Positions 1-6,253 are shown, numbered from the stretch's first letter. The stretch: DNA of 7,751 nt from an uncultured bacterium (GCA_937873545.1 CALMWI010000316.1:1-7751), one strand, 5' to 3'. A program made the numbers and translations. Notes: generated by a model from the letters alone, not told the origin.

Positions 1-282
1 TGATCCCGGTAGAAAATTGTTGAAAAAGGAGCCGATAAAGTACTCTCTGAGGCTTGATCTAAAAGCCAGATGTTTCTTTTGTATTGATATGACATATTGC
101 CATCTGTATGCGGCTGCAAAGACCGACATAAGAAAAAATACTACAGAAAGCAGAACATAAGTTATATCAACATTTCTGATCACTTTAAGAAGACTTTTGA
201 AATCCACCAGAAAGTAAAAAAGATAAAAAAGAAGTATTGCCGACACTGCTATTCTAAGATATTTGGAGATGTTGTTTTTCAA
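1..282 (-). CDS. LPG-synthase-TM / flippase-like membrane protein (PF03706 family), N-terminal 94 residues only
   Basis: This is the 5' end of a gene that leaves the window at position 1. The 94 visible residues give a short basic N-terminus, a membrane segment at about 11-26, a second at about 42-58, a conserved RW pair at 60-61, and FIGSFFNNFLPGS at 82-94. That last block is the characteristic conserved stretch of the lysylphosphatidylglycerol-synthase transmembrane family (UPF0104/PF03706). Members are multi-pass inner-membrane proteins, and several act in lipid or lipid-linked sugar handling; the exact substrate cannot be told from this part. The start is TTG at 282-280, because an in-frame TGA lies immediately before it and no ATG follows near the N-terminus. 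The SD is weak (AGGG about 13 nt upstream). It begins 4 nt after the DUF2723 stop, so it is probably cotranscribed and perhaps translationally coupled. Family assignment is fairly sure; function is not. Confidence 0.82.
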   Translation of the reverse strand, partial: MKNNISKYLRIAVSAILLFYLFYFLVDFKSLLKVIRNVDITYVLLSVVFFLMSVFAAAYRWQYVISIQKKHLAFRSSLREYFIGSFFNNFLPGS

Positions 283-286
283 TCAG

Positions 287-3265
287 TTACTGTTTCCCTA
301 TTTTTGATTCAAGCTGAGCTTTGATCTCAAGATAATCTTTGTCTTCCGGTTGTACAGCTAAATATCTCTCTGCCATCTCAAGCGCTTTTTTATCTTCTGA
401 AGACATGGTATATATCTGGCATAACAGGTCAATTGCTTCGAGGTCTTTTTCGTTCATGCTCAAATATTTTTCAAATATTTTTTCCGAACCGGTTTTGTCG
501 CCGCTCTGATATGCAAGCACTCCGAATTCTTTGAAAAGCGAATTTCTCAACTGCACATCTTTTGCAGAAGAAAGCTGAGATACCGCCTTTTCGTAGATCT
601 TGTCTTTTAATTCCGGTTCGTCTATTTTACCGAAACCGGCATAAAGCTCAAAATACTTTTCGAATTTTTCCTTTGATTCAGGAAGAACATCAACCTCATT
701 TATGATCTTATCCGTTATGTGACCGGCGAACTCGGTGTACCCTCTAGAAGCTGAATAAATAAGAAATCTCACTTTTTTCTTAAGTGACAGCTCGTTCAGG
801 TCAACGGTATCAAGTAATTTCTTGCCTTTTTCACTTTCTCCGAAATCCGCGTACATTCCTGCAATCTCTGCCACGACCATCTCATTTGAATATGGTATGG
901 TAGATGAAGGAATTAGTTCTTCCATTTTTGAAAGTATGTATCTTTTTTTATCGTTAACTGAAAAGCCGCTGAATTCGGCAAAACTGTAGTTTTTTTTCAG
1001 ATCCAGACCTGTTTTATCTGCGGTTTGAGAAACTTCGTCAGCTTCATCGTAAAAGATCGCTAGCTGTAAAAACGCGCTTCTGTAATTCTGGAGCAGTCTC
1101 TGGATATTATCGTCATAAAAGATATCCGGATCACCCAGGTTCCTGTAGGCTGTAAGGTATCTGCCGAGTATTCTGTCATAAACCACTTCTGGATCAATAC
1201 CTTTATCGGCTTTATAGTCAACCACCCTGAAACATAACCCGTCCATTCTCATCCATTCATCGAGACCGATAAAATTTGAGCTTCCGACGGTCACGGCAAA
1301 ATAAACGGGTCTTTTCCAGCTCATCTGGGCGTTATACGCGATTATTTCGAGCACCATCTGATCCTGGATCTTTATAAATCCCTCAGCTTTATCCTGCACA
1401 TTTACTGACATTGTCGGACCGAGTTCCCATTCGATATTTCCCGATCCGTCTGAAGCCGGCAGCTGCAGTTTTCTTTTTTCAGGCCAGTATCTGCGCATAA
1501 AGCCTTCAGATGTCATATTGTGCTGATCAAAGTACTCCGAGATCTGCTGATCGGTGTACCTTATATATTCAGGCATCAGTTTCTTCAGCTGGCTGATATA
1601 CCATCCTGTATTCAGAAGCGATAAGTTTATAACCTGCACATCAGTTCTGATACCTTCCACTTCCTGAAGGTACCAAACAGGGAAAGTATCGTTATCTCCG
1701 TTAGTGAACAGGATCCCGTTCTGATCACAGCTTTCAAGAATGTTCTTTGAATAATCCCATGCGACATAATTGCCTGAACGGTTCGACACATTGAAATTTG
1801 CTTTAAGTTCAAGAGCAGGAATGAGCAGACCGACTATCGCTACAGCCGGAATAAGAGCTTTTAATACTGAAGATTCTTTCAGAGATTCGAGTATCGACGC
1901 GAGGCCGAATCCAATCCAGATAGCAAAAATGAAGAATGAACCCACATAGAAATAATCGCGTTCTCTCGGCTGCAGATAATCCTGATTCTGGTAAATTACA
2001 AGTCCAAGGCTCATTATGATGAAAAGAGCAAGAAGCGCGGAAGCCTTTTTCCAGTCTTTGAAAAAATGGTGAAGTAAACCCCACAGTCCTGCAAGGAAAG
2101 GTATTGCGTAAAGCCCGTTGAGAGTAACTATGCTGGATATCTTATTTACATTCATTCCGATGAACTGCCAGTTAAAATATCTTATGTACATTTCAACTAT
2201 CTGATATTTCCAGAAAAATGACCAGTGGCCTTTCCACGGATCACCTGCGCTGCCTGCTGCTACTCCTATTTTTTCGAGCGATTCAAGATATTTTCTGTTG
2301 GGCTCTCCAAAAAACATGGTAACGGCATTTTTCAGCTGCTCTTCATCTCCATACTGCTCTCTATTCAGATAAGAAAGCATTCTCTGCCAGTTTGATGGGT
2401 CGTTCTCGTTGATCGGAGGATTAAGCCCGGCTCTTAGATAGATCATAAAATAAGTGGAGTACCCGAGTATGAGAAGAAGAGGCATGATGAACATTAAAGA
2501 TATATCTTCATTGTTCTCGATCTTCTGGAATATTACAGTCAGGATAAGGAATATGAACAGTGAATAGAATTTCATATCAAGTGGAACAGCGAATAGTACT
2601 ATTATCGATATCAATACGCCGCCGCCGACAATAAGAGCTGTTCTTTTATCATAATACCACATGATAAAAATACTAACAGGAAGGGTCAGAATGTTTAAAA
2701 GGTGGACACCAGTCCCCAAGCCTACGAGAAGCATTATAAGAAGGAGGTATTTAGCTGAATCCGGTTCACTGTGTTTTTCTGTCCATACGAGCGTAAGCCA
2801 GAATATAACTGATGTGAAAAGCATGCTCAGCGCATAAACTTCAGCCTCGACCGCGTTAAACCAGAATGTATAAGTAAAAGCGAATGTAAGTGCTCCTACG
2901 GCAGAACTTCCGTGGATTATAACCGCATCATGGATGTCCTGTGCGGCACCTCTCCAATTGCGGATAAGCCTTGCGCTGATCAGATAAAGAAGAAGTACAG
3001 TGGCAGAGCTAGAAAAGACCGAAATCAGATTTATCCTCAGGCCGATATCGTCAGCAAAAGGAACCATAGAGAAAAGTCTTCCGAGCATAAGATAGAATGG
3101 CGCCCCGGGCGGATGAGGTATTCCAAGTATATAAGATGTGGTAATAAATTCGCCGCAATCCCAGAATAAGGTGGTACGGGCCACTGTCATAAGATAAATA
3201 ACAGAAGTGACAATAAAAATCGCTGTTCCTGTTAATCGGGTAATTTTTTTTTCATTTAAGGCCAT
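287..3265 (-). CDS. DUF2723 family membrane protein (TMEM260-like, GT-C glycosyltransferase fold) with C-terminal helical-repeat region
   Basis: A 992-aa multi-pass protein. Near the first membrane segment it has FWDCGEF (34-40) and HPPGAP (51-56), the family signature; the acidic residues in that first loop resemble the catalytic loop of GT-C glycosyltransferases. Hydrophobic helices run to about 285, with more at about 385-485. Further family blocks are PRERDYFYVGSF (433-444), NGDNDTFPVWYLQEVEG (522-538) and KRPVYFAV (651-658). Residues about 720-992 are soluble and helical, ending in TPR-like helices (about 905-985). Human TMEM260 is an O-mannosyltransferase, so bacterial members are annotated as putative protein O-mannosyltransferases; donor and target here are unknown. 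The start chosen is ATG at 3265-3263, preceded by AGGA with 5-nt spacing. The open frame extends 40 codons further, but those overlap the VanZ gene and are not family-like. The VanZ stop is 1 nt away, indicating tight coupling. Confidence 0.92.
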   Translation of the reverse strand: MALNEKKITRLTGTAIFIVTSVIYLMTVARTTLFWDCGEFITTSYILGIPHPPGAPFYLMLGRLFSMVPFADDIGLRINLISVFSSSATVLLLYLISARLIRNWRGAAQDIHDAVIIHGSSAVGALTFAFTYTFWFNAVEAEVYALSMLFTSVIFWLTLVWTEKHSEPDSAKYLLLIMLLVGLGTGVHLLNILTLPVSIFIMWYYDKRTALIVGGGVLISIIVLFAVPLDMKFYSLFIFLILTVIFQKIENNEDISLMFIMPLLLILGYSTYFMIYLRAGLNPPINENDPSNWQRMLSYLNREQYGDEEQLKNAVTMFFGEPNRKYLESLEKIGVAAGSAGDPWKGHWSFFWKYQIVEMYIRYFNWQFIGMNVNKISSIVTLNGLYAIPFLAGLWGLLHHFFKDWKKASALLALFIIMSLGLVIYQNQDYLQPRERDYFYVGSFFIFAIWIGFGLASILESLKESSVLKALIPAVAIVGLLIPALELKANFNVSNRSGNYVAWDYSKNILESCDQNGILFTNGDNDTFPVWYLQEVEGIRTDVQVINLSLLNTGWYISQLKKLMPEYIRYTDQQISEYFDQHNMTSEGFMRRYWPEKRKLQLPASDGSGNIEWELGPTMSVNVQDKAEGFIKIQDQMVLEIIAYNAQMSWKRPVYFAVTVGSSNFIGLDEWMRMDGLCFRVVDYKADKGIDPEVVYDRILGRYLTAYRNLGDPDIFYDDNIQRLLQNYRSAFLQLAIFYDEADEVSQTADKTGLDLKKNYSFAEFSGFSVNDKKRYILSKMEELIPSSTIPYSNEMVVAEIAGMYADFGESEKGKKLLDTVDLNELSLKKKVRFLIYSASRGYTEFAGHITDKIINEVDVLPESKEKFEKYFELYAGFGKIDEPELKDKIYEKAVSQLSSAKDVQLRNSLFKEFGVLAYQSGDKTGSEKIFEKYLSMNEKDLEAIDLLCQIYTMSSEDKKALEMAERYLAVQPEDKDYLEIKAQLESKIGKQ

Positions 3266-3266
3266 T

Positions 3267-3689
3267 TTATTCCTGCAATTTTGTTTTTGGTATTTTAAAC
3301 CTATTAATAATAATGTAGAGGACTGCCGCCGCGGCCACACCTGTGATATCTGCGATAAAGTCCATAGTGTCCGGGTTTCTGACACCGCCGAATATACCGG
3401 AACTGAAGTAGCCTACAAATCCCTGATGTATCTCGTCTGAAGCTGCGTACAGAGTTCCGGCAAGTATGCTTAGCCATGCTGCAACCTGAGGTTCTTTTTC
3501 TCTGTTGATGTAAAAATATCTCATAAGCAGATAACCAAGTAACGCATATTCTGTAAAGTGAAGTACCTTATCGTTTATCACAAAACCTGTTCCGGAATCC
3601 TGAAATGTTATATGCGACAATAAAAAGATCAGGGCGGCGTATAGAAGAAGCGACGAAGTTATGAATTTTCTGTTGTTCAATATATTCAT
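3267..3689 (-). CDS. VanZ family membrane protein
   Basis: A 140-aa protein with four probable membrane helices (about 8-26, 48-60, 70-84 and 112-130). The VanZ-like family pattern is visible: DKVLHFTEY at 40-48 and SDEIHQGF at 84-91, followed by an acidic pair (D110, D114) at the start of the last helix, where the family usually has a D..aN/aD motif. Between SDEIHQGF and D110 lies a Gly-rich stretch (SSGIFGGVRNP, 96-106) that looks longer than the usual short loop. The family is named for the teicoplanin-resistance accessory protein VanZ, but most members are of unknown function, and no other van genes are present, so resistance should not be inferred. It starts 11 nt after the asparaginase stop and ends 1 nt before the DUF2723 start. 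Its own SD is poor (GAGG about 15 nt upstream), so translation may depend on coupling. Confidence 0.88.
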   Translation of the reverse strand: MNILNNRKFITSSLLLYAALIFLLSHITFQDSGTGFVINDKVLHFTEYALLGYLLMRYFYINREKEPQVAAWLSILAGTLYAASDEIHQGFVGYFSSGIFGGVRNPDTMDFIADITGVAAAAVLYIIINRFKIPKTKLQE

Positions 3690-3700
3690 CTTAATACTAT

Positions 3701-4675
3701 CTAACCTCTGTCTTCTTTAAATATATCTCTGATCTCATCCATTGATTTATTCAGGCCAAGAAGCACCATAAGCTTCAGTCTGGCCTTTTCACTGTTCAGA
3801 TCATAACCCATTATCGCACCGTTCTCCTCCAACTGCTTTGCGCCTCCTTCATAACCGTAGATACCCAGTACTCTGCCGTTCGGTACTCTTGATGTAATAA
3901 CCACGGGGATCCCTTTATGGATCGCATCAACAATTCCGTTTTTCATTTCGGGATTAACGTTTCCCCGTCCGAAAGCTTCTATGACAATTCCTTTTACTCC
4001 GGAATTTATGGAATGATCAATAAATTTTCTGCTTATTCCTGCGCAAAGCTTGATAAGATCCACATCGGGTTCGATCCTGTCAACTTTGAATTTATATCTG
4101 AACTCGGATTTTCTGTAATATATAATGTCGTCAACGTCGATCAGCCCAAGAACCCCGTAGTGCGGAGCGTCAAAAGCATTCGTCTGGCTGGTTGAAGATT
4201 TATACACCTCTCTTACACTGAAGATCTCATCGTTTACTGCAAGCATTACGCCTCTGTCATAGCTTTTATCGCTTGCTGCCACTCTGATCGCATTGTAAAG
4301 ATTTCTAGGTCCGTCAAGCCCTGTCTCTTCATTAGATCTCATTGCGGCAGTAAAAATAACAGGCTTTTTTGTCTGAAGTGTCAGAAAGAGCATATAAGAG
4401 GTTTCTTCTATTGTGTCTGTACCGTGGGTAATTACTACGCCGTCAAAATCTTCTATCATAGATGTGACCAGCCCTGACAGATCGAACATTTTCTGAGGCG
4501 TCATCATGGGGCTGGGAATGTTGCTGAACTCAAACAGTGAAAGTTCAGCGATCGAATCAATTCCCGGGATCAGCTTGATTATCTCGCTTCCGGTCAAAGA
4601 AGGAACGACGCCGTCTGCTCCAGCTTTCATCGATATTGTTCCGCCTGTTGTAACTATTAATATTTTCTTTTTCAT
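3701..4675 (-). CDS. L-asparaginase, type II-like sequence but without a signal peptide
   Basis: A 324-aa protein of normal family length, predicted to hydrolyse L-asparagine to aspartate and ammonia. The first catalytic block is TTGGTIS (9-15, nucleophile-type T13). The second is HGTDT (84-88, T86 and D87), followed by EETSY. K159 in VYKSST completes the Thr-Asp-Lys set. The segment AAMRSNEETGLDGPRNLYNA (110-129) and the EETSY block match type II (AnsB-like) rather than E. coli AnsA-like enzymes. There is no signal peptide: the protein starts with three lysines and the first beta strand, so a cytoplasmic site is inferred. The flexible loop after TGGTI (about 16-30) has no tyrosine at the place of AnsB Tyr25. 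The ATG at 4675 fits the fold start, and an in-frame stop lies upstream. No SD is visible. It is the first gene of a probable four-gene operon. Glutaminase side activity cannot be judged. Confidence 0.93.
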   Translation of the reverse strand: MKKKILIVTTGGTISMKAGADGVVPSLTGSEIIKLIPGIDSIAELSLFEFSNIPSPMMTPQKMFDLSGLVTSMIEDFDGVVITHGTDTIEETSYMLFLTLQTKKPVIFTAAMRSNEETGLDGPRNLYNAIRVAASDKSYDRGVMLAVNDEIFSVREVYKSSTSQTNAFDAPHYGVLGLIDVDDIIYYRKSEFRYKFKVDRIEPDVDLIKLCAGISRKFIDHSINSGVKGIVIEAFGRGNVNPEMKNGIVDAIHKGIPVVITSRVPNGRVLGIYGYEGGAKQLEENGAIMGYDLNSEKARLKLMVLLGLNKSMDEIRDIFKEDRG

Positions 4676-4737
4676 TCGGGACAGCTCATTTTTTTTATTT
4701 CAACCTTTATTTTATGCGAAAGTTCTTGCCTGAACAT
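4672..4737 (-). other. Possible leader ORF (21 aa) overlapping the asparaginase start
   Basis: On the minus strand an ATG at 4737-4735 opens a 21-codon frame (MFRQELSHKIKVEIKKMSCPE) whose TGA overlaps the asparaginase ATG as ATGA. It lies inside the 5' UTR predicted from the promoter at 4791-4763. A second in-frame ATG at 4689-4687 would give only five codons, and an AAAGG about 13 nt upstream of it is the nearest SD-like site. The asparaginase lacks an SD, so termination-reinitiation coupling is conceivable. There are no homology grounds for calling it a real peptide; a short open frame in A-rich DNA can arise by chance. Confidence 0.25.
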
Positions 4738-4762
4738 GAAATCAACTTACGCGCGGGCATTA

Positions 4763-4791
4763 AATATATGGTAAGACGATGCGTTTTTCAA
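4763..4791 (-). promoter_or_regulatory. Putative sigma70-type promoter for the asparaginase operon
   Basis: Read on the minus strand, TTGAAA (4791-4786) is separated by 17 bp from TATATT (4768-4763). The expected start of transcription is near 4756, giving a 5' UTR of about 80 nt before the asparaginase ATG. The DNA upstream is A/T-rich. Both elements and the spacing are good, but this is pattern reading only. Confidence 0.55.
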
Positions 4792-4940
4792 GAAAAATAA
4801 TTAAACATTCTGTTTCAAAAAAAAACGGTGGAAATGTTTGTGGCAAAAAACAAAAAAAAATAAAAAGTTATAAACATTTTATTAACAATTTTAAAAAATT
4901 AATTTTTTTTTATAATTTTTTTTTGCAGAAAAAAAGTTGA

Positions 4941-4969
4941 TGTTTTGTAAAAAATGTGGGTGTTTTGTA
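4941..4969 (+). repeat. Direct repeat TGTTTTGTA, two copies 20 bp apart
   Basis: TGTTTTGTA occurs at 4941-4949 and again at 4961-4969. The offset is exactly 20 bp, about two helical turns, so both copies face the same side of the DNA. This geometry is common for paired regulator-binding sites. It lies about 80-110 bp upstream of the DUF5679 -35 box. No known regulator motif is recognised. Confidence 0.45.
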
Positions 4970-5016
4970 GCTAATTTCCTCATATGCGTAACATTTTTTA
5001 CCGAAAAAGCTACAAA
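4964..5016. repeat. 9-bp inverted repeat TTTGTAGCT ... AGCTACAAA
   Basis: TTTGTAGCT at 4964-4972 is the exact reverse complement of AGCTACAAA at 5008-5016, with 35 bp between. The left arm overlaps the second TGTTTTGTA copy. The complementarity stops at both ends of the arms. It could be a split operator or a weak hairpin. There is no T-tract directly after it, so it is not an intrinsic terminator. Confidence 0.4.
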
Positions 5017-5026
5017 TCGTGCATAG

Positions 5027-5076
5027 AAAAAAAAGTGTTTTTTTTACTTGACAAACGCATACGCAGTATATAAATT
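5027..5076 (+). promoter_or_regulatory. Strong sigma70-type promoter with A/T upstream element for the DUF5679 gene
   Basis: A perfect -35 hexamer TTGACA (5048-5053) is followed by TATAAA (5069-5074, 15-bp spacer) or TAAATT (5071-5076, 17-bp spacer) as the -10. Immediately upstream, A8 (5027-5034) and T8 (5038-5045) occupy the UP-element position, as in highly expressed promoters. Initiation is expected near 5082, leaving a purine-rich 5' UTR of about 55 nt that ends in a strong SD. Confidence 0.72.
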
Positions 5077-5126
5077 GCTTGTATCAAGGCTAAGTTGTGA
5101 GGAAAAGAGAAACGAAAACAAAAAAA

Positions 5127-5132
5127 AGGAGA
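5127..5132 (+). promoter_or_regulatory. Ribosome binding site AGGAGA that fixes the DUF5679 start
   Basis: AGGAGA ends 5 nt before the ATG at 5138. It decides the start: the open frame can be extended back to a TTG at 5048, but that TTG is part of the -35 box and would lie upstream of the transcript start. Confidence 0.85.
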
Positions 5133-5137
5133 GAAAA

Positions 5138-5302
5138 ATGGCAGAAAAAAAAGTAACAGGGTACTGCGTAAAATGCAGAGCAAAAAGCGAGTTCAAAAAC
5201 TCTAAAGAAGTAAAAATGAAAAACGGAAGACCGGCTCTAAAAGGCACTTGCGCAAAATGCGGAACCGGCATGTACAGAATTCTTTCTGCAAAGAAAAAAT
5301 AA
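5138..5302 (+). CDS. DUF5679 family small zinc-ribbon protein
   Basis: A 54-aa protein with two CxxC pairs, C10/C13 (YCVKC) and C38/C41 (CAKC), framing a conserved NGRPALKGTC segment at 29-38. This is the DUF5679 pattern, in which the two pairs probably bind one zinc ion. By counting, it has 16 Lys/Arg against 3 acidic residues, so it is strongly basic and probably binds nucleic acid (inference). Family members occur in diverse bacteria and archaea; no function is established that I know of. The gene stands alone. It has its own strong promoter, a strong SD and an intrinsic terminator 22 nt after the stop, so it looks like an abundant monocistronic product. The asparaginase operon lies divergently upstream, and the lipid kinase follows the terminator. 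Confidence 0.9.
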   Translation: MAEKKVTGYCVKCRAKSEFKNSKEVKMKNGRPALKGTCAKCGTGMYRILSAKKK

Positions 5303-5323
5303 CCGTTTTCATGCACAGTTTCT

Positions 5324-5353
5324 AAAAAAGGGAAGGCAACTTCCCTTTTTTTT
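5324..5353 (+). terminator. Intrinsic terminator after the DUF5679 gene
   Basis: GGGAAG (5330-5335), a GCAA tetraloop (5336-5339) and CTTCCC (5340-5345) form a perfect 6-bp stem capped by a GNRA-type loop, followed by T8 (5346-5353). The A6 just before the stem can pair with the T-tract, so the element may also work in reverse, though no gene converges on it. It separates the zinc-ribbon gene from the lipid kinase 36 nt downstream. Confidence 0.9.
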
Positions 5354-5377
5354 ATTTCAAAAAATCATTCTTTGGAT

Positions 5378-5392
5378 TATATTACCCGAATG
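5378..5392 (+). promoter_or_regulatory. Possible -10 element (TATATT) placing transcription start at the kinase ATG
   Basis: TATATT at 5378-5383 lies 6 nt before the ATG at 5390, so a start there would give a leaderless or nearly leaderless mRNA, in keeping with the lack of an SD. The -35 position at 17-bp spacing (5355-5360, TTTCAA) matches TTGACA poorly. Low confidence; readthrough of the terminator is the alternative source of transcript. Confidence 0.25.
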
Positions 5393-6253
5393 TTGTATAT
5401 AGCTGTAAATAGATTCTCGGGAAATTACTCGCGAAAAAAAATTAGAGAGCTTGAAAAGCTCGTTAAAGTTGTTTTCACCGAATATGATTTTATAGAAACT
5501 GTAAAACCTGATCTCTGTGCGACGCTCGGGTTCGATCCGGCTGCTGTCAAAGAAAATGATATAATATGCGCTGCGGGCGGGGACGGAACTATCAATGCCT
5601 GTCTGCAGTTTATTCACGACCACTCTCTTCAGGAAAAAGTAATGCTGGGGATAATTCCTCTGGGAACAGGAAACAATATGGTCGGATCATTGAGTTTAAA
5701 AAAAGAATTAGGGAAGGCTGTTAATATAATAAAATCGGGAAGAACCGAAAAAATAAGTTACGGCACCGTCAACGGCAGAAAGGTGTTTTTCAACTGCAGC
5801 ATAGGCTTTTCGTCCCATGTTCTTAAAAACAGAAAAACAAATTCTCTCACAGGCTACTATTACGATGTTCTTAGGCTTTATCCGTTATATAAAGGCTGCA
5901 AAGTTTCAATTTCAGGCGCTGAGGGACCGCTTGACCTGTTCGCGGGATTTTTCATGAACACAAAAGTCTATATGTCAAAATTCAGATTTCTAACTAATAA
6001 CAACCGGGAAAAAGAGCTGAACTTTTTTTACATGAATAAGGGTAATGTTCTCTCTGTACCCGCTAAAGCTGCTCTGGCATTCATAAATCCTGACAGCTAT
6101 AAAAAAATGACCGGAAAGACTTTTACATTAACGCTTCCTTCCGGATGTGACATTGAAACCGACGGCGATATTTACAGTATAACAGGGTCAGACAGAACTG
6201 CGGTGATCGGAAATCATCTGACGGTTAATGTGATAACCAATAATAAAATTTAA
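5390..6253 (+). CDS. Diacylglycerol kinase family lipid kinase (DAGK catalytic domain)
   Basis: A 287-aa protein with the DAGK/YegS/sphingosine-kinase fold signature. It opens with a strand and loop resembling the NPxSG element (VNRFSGNY, 6-13), then GGDGT (63-67, nucleotide-binding) and PLGTGNN (90-96). Near the C-terminus ETDGDIY (256-262) corresponds to the conserved (E/V)DGE segment that carries an acidic catalytic or metal residue. It should phosphorylate diacylglycerol or a related lipid with ATP at the inner membrane face; the true substrate is not predictable. The length is typical. The start is ATG at 5390. A TTG at 5372 in frame would add six residues, but family N-termini begin right at the first strand, and neither start has an SD. 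The stop overlaps the SD of the following peptidase gene, so the two are probably cotranscribed. Confidence 0.9.
   Translation: MLYIAVNRFSGNYSRKKIRELEKLVKVVFTEYDFIETVKPDLCATLGFDPAAVKENDIICAAGGDGTINACLQFIHDHSLQEKVMLGIIPLGTGNNMVGSLSLKKELGKAVNIIKSGRTEKISYGTVNGRKVFFNCSIGFSSHVLKNRKTNSLTGYYYDVLRLYPLYKGCKVSISGAEGPLDLFAGFFMNTKVYMSKFRFLTNNNREKELNFFYMNKGNVLSVPAKAALAFINPDSYKKMTGKTFTLTLPSGCDIETDGDIYSITGSDRTAVIGNHLTVNVITNNKI

Larger units (their letters stand above)
4676..5137. other. Divergent, very AT-rich intergenic region (462 bp)
   Basis: This lies between the minus-strand asparaginase and the plus-strand DUF5679 gene. It holds one promoter for each direction, a possible leader ORF, the TGTTTTGTA direct repeat and a 9-bp inverted repeat. 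It also has many A or T tracts of 5-9 bases between about 4817 and 5045, such as A9 at 4817-4825 and 4852-4860, T8 at 4903-4910, T9 at 4916-4924 and A7 at 4929-4935. I see no coding frame with family resemblance and no recognisable structured RNA or riboswitch. Confidence 0.7.

Noticed and set aside
97..324. Plus-strand open frame of 75 aa
   Set aside because: It lies antisense to the PF03706-type membrane protein, whose family motifs are clear on the minus strand, and its own protein is Lys/Tyr-rich with no recognisable pattern.
2912..3169. Plus-strand open frame of 85 aa
   Set aside because: It is antisense to the conserved first part of DUF2723 and has no family features.
3266..3385. 40-codon N-terminal extension of the DUF2723 protein
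   Set aside because: It overlaps the VanZ gene in another frame, is not hydrophobic or family-like, and the ATG at 3265 has a well-spaced AGGA.
3267..3689. Glycopeptide (teicoplanin) resistance gene
   Set aside because: VanZ-family proteins are widespread and mostly unrelated to resistance; no vanA-type genes are nearby.
5027..5045. A8-GTG-T8 dyad as a terminator hairpin
   Set aside because: The stem has no G-C pairs and lies directly upstream of a -35 box, where an A/T-rich upstream element is a better reading.
5048..5137. 30-codon extension of the DUF5679 protein from TTG
   Set aside because: The TTG is part of the -35 box and lies before the expected transcript start, and the SD at 5127-5132 fits the ATG at 5138.
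5044..5316. Minus-strand open frame of 90 aa over the zinc-ribbon gene
   Set aside because: It is the antisense shadow of the DUF5679 gene; its Phe-rich protein simply reflects Lys codons read backwards.
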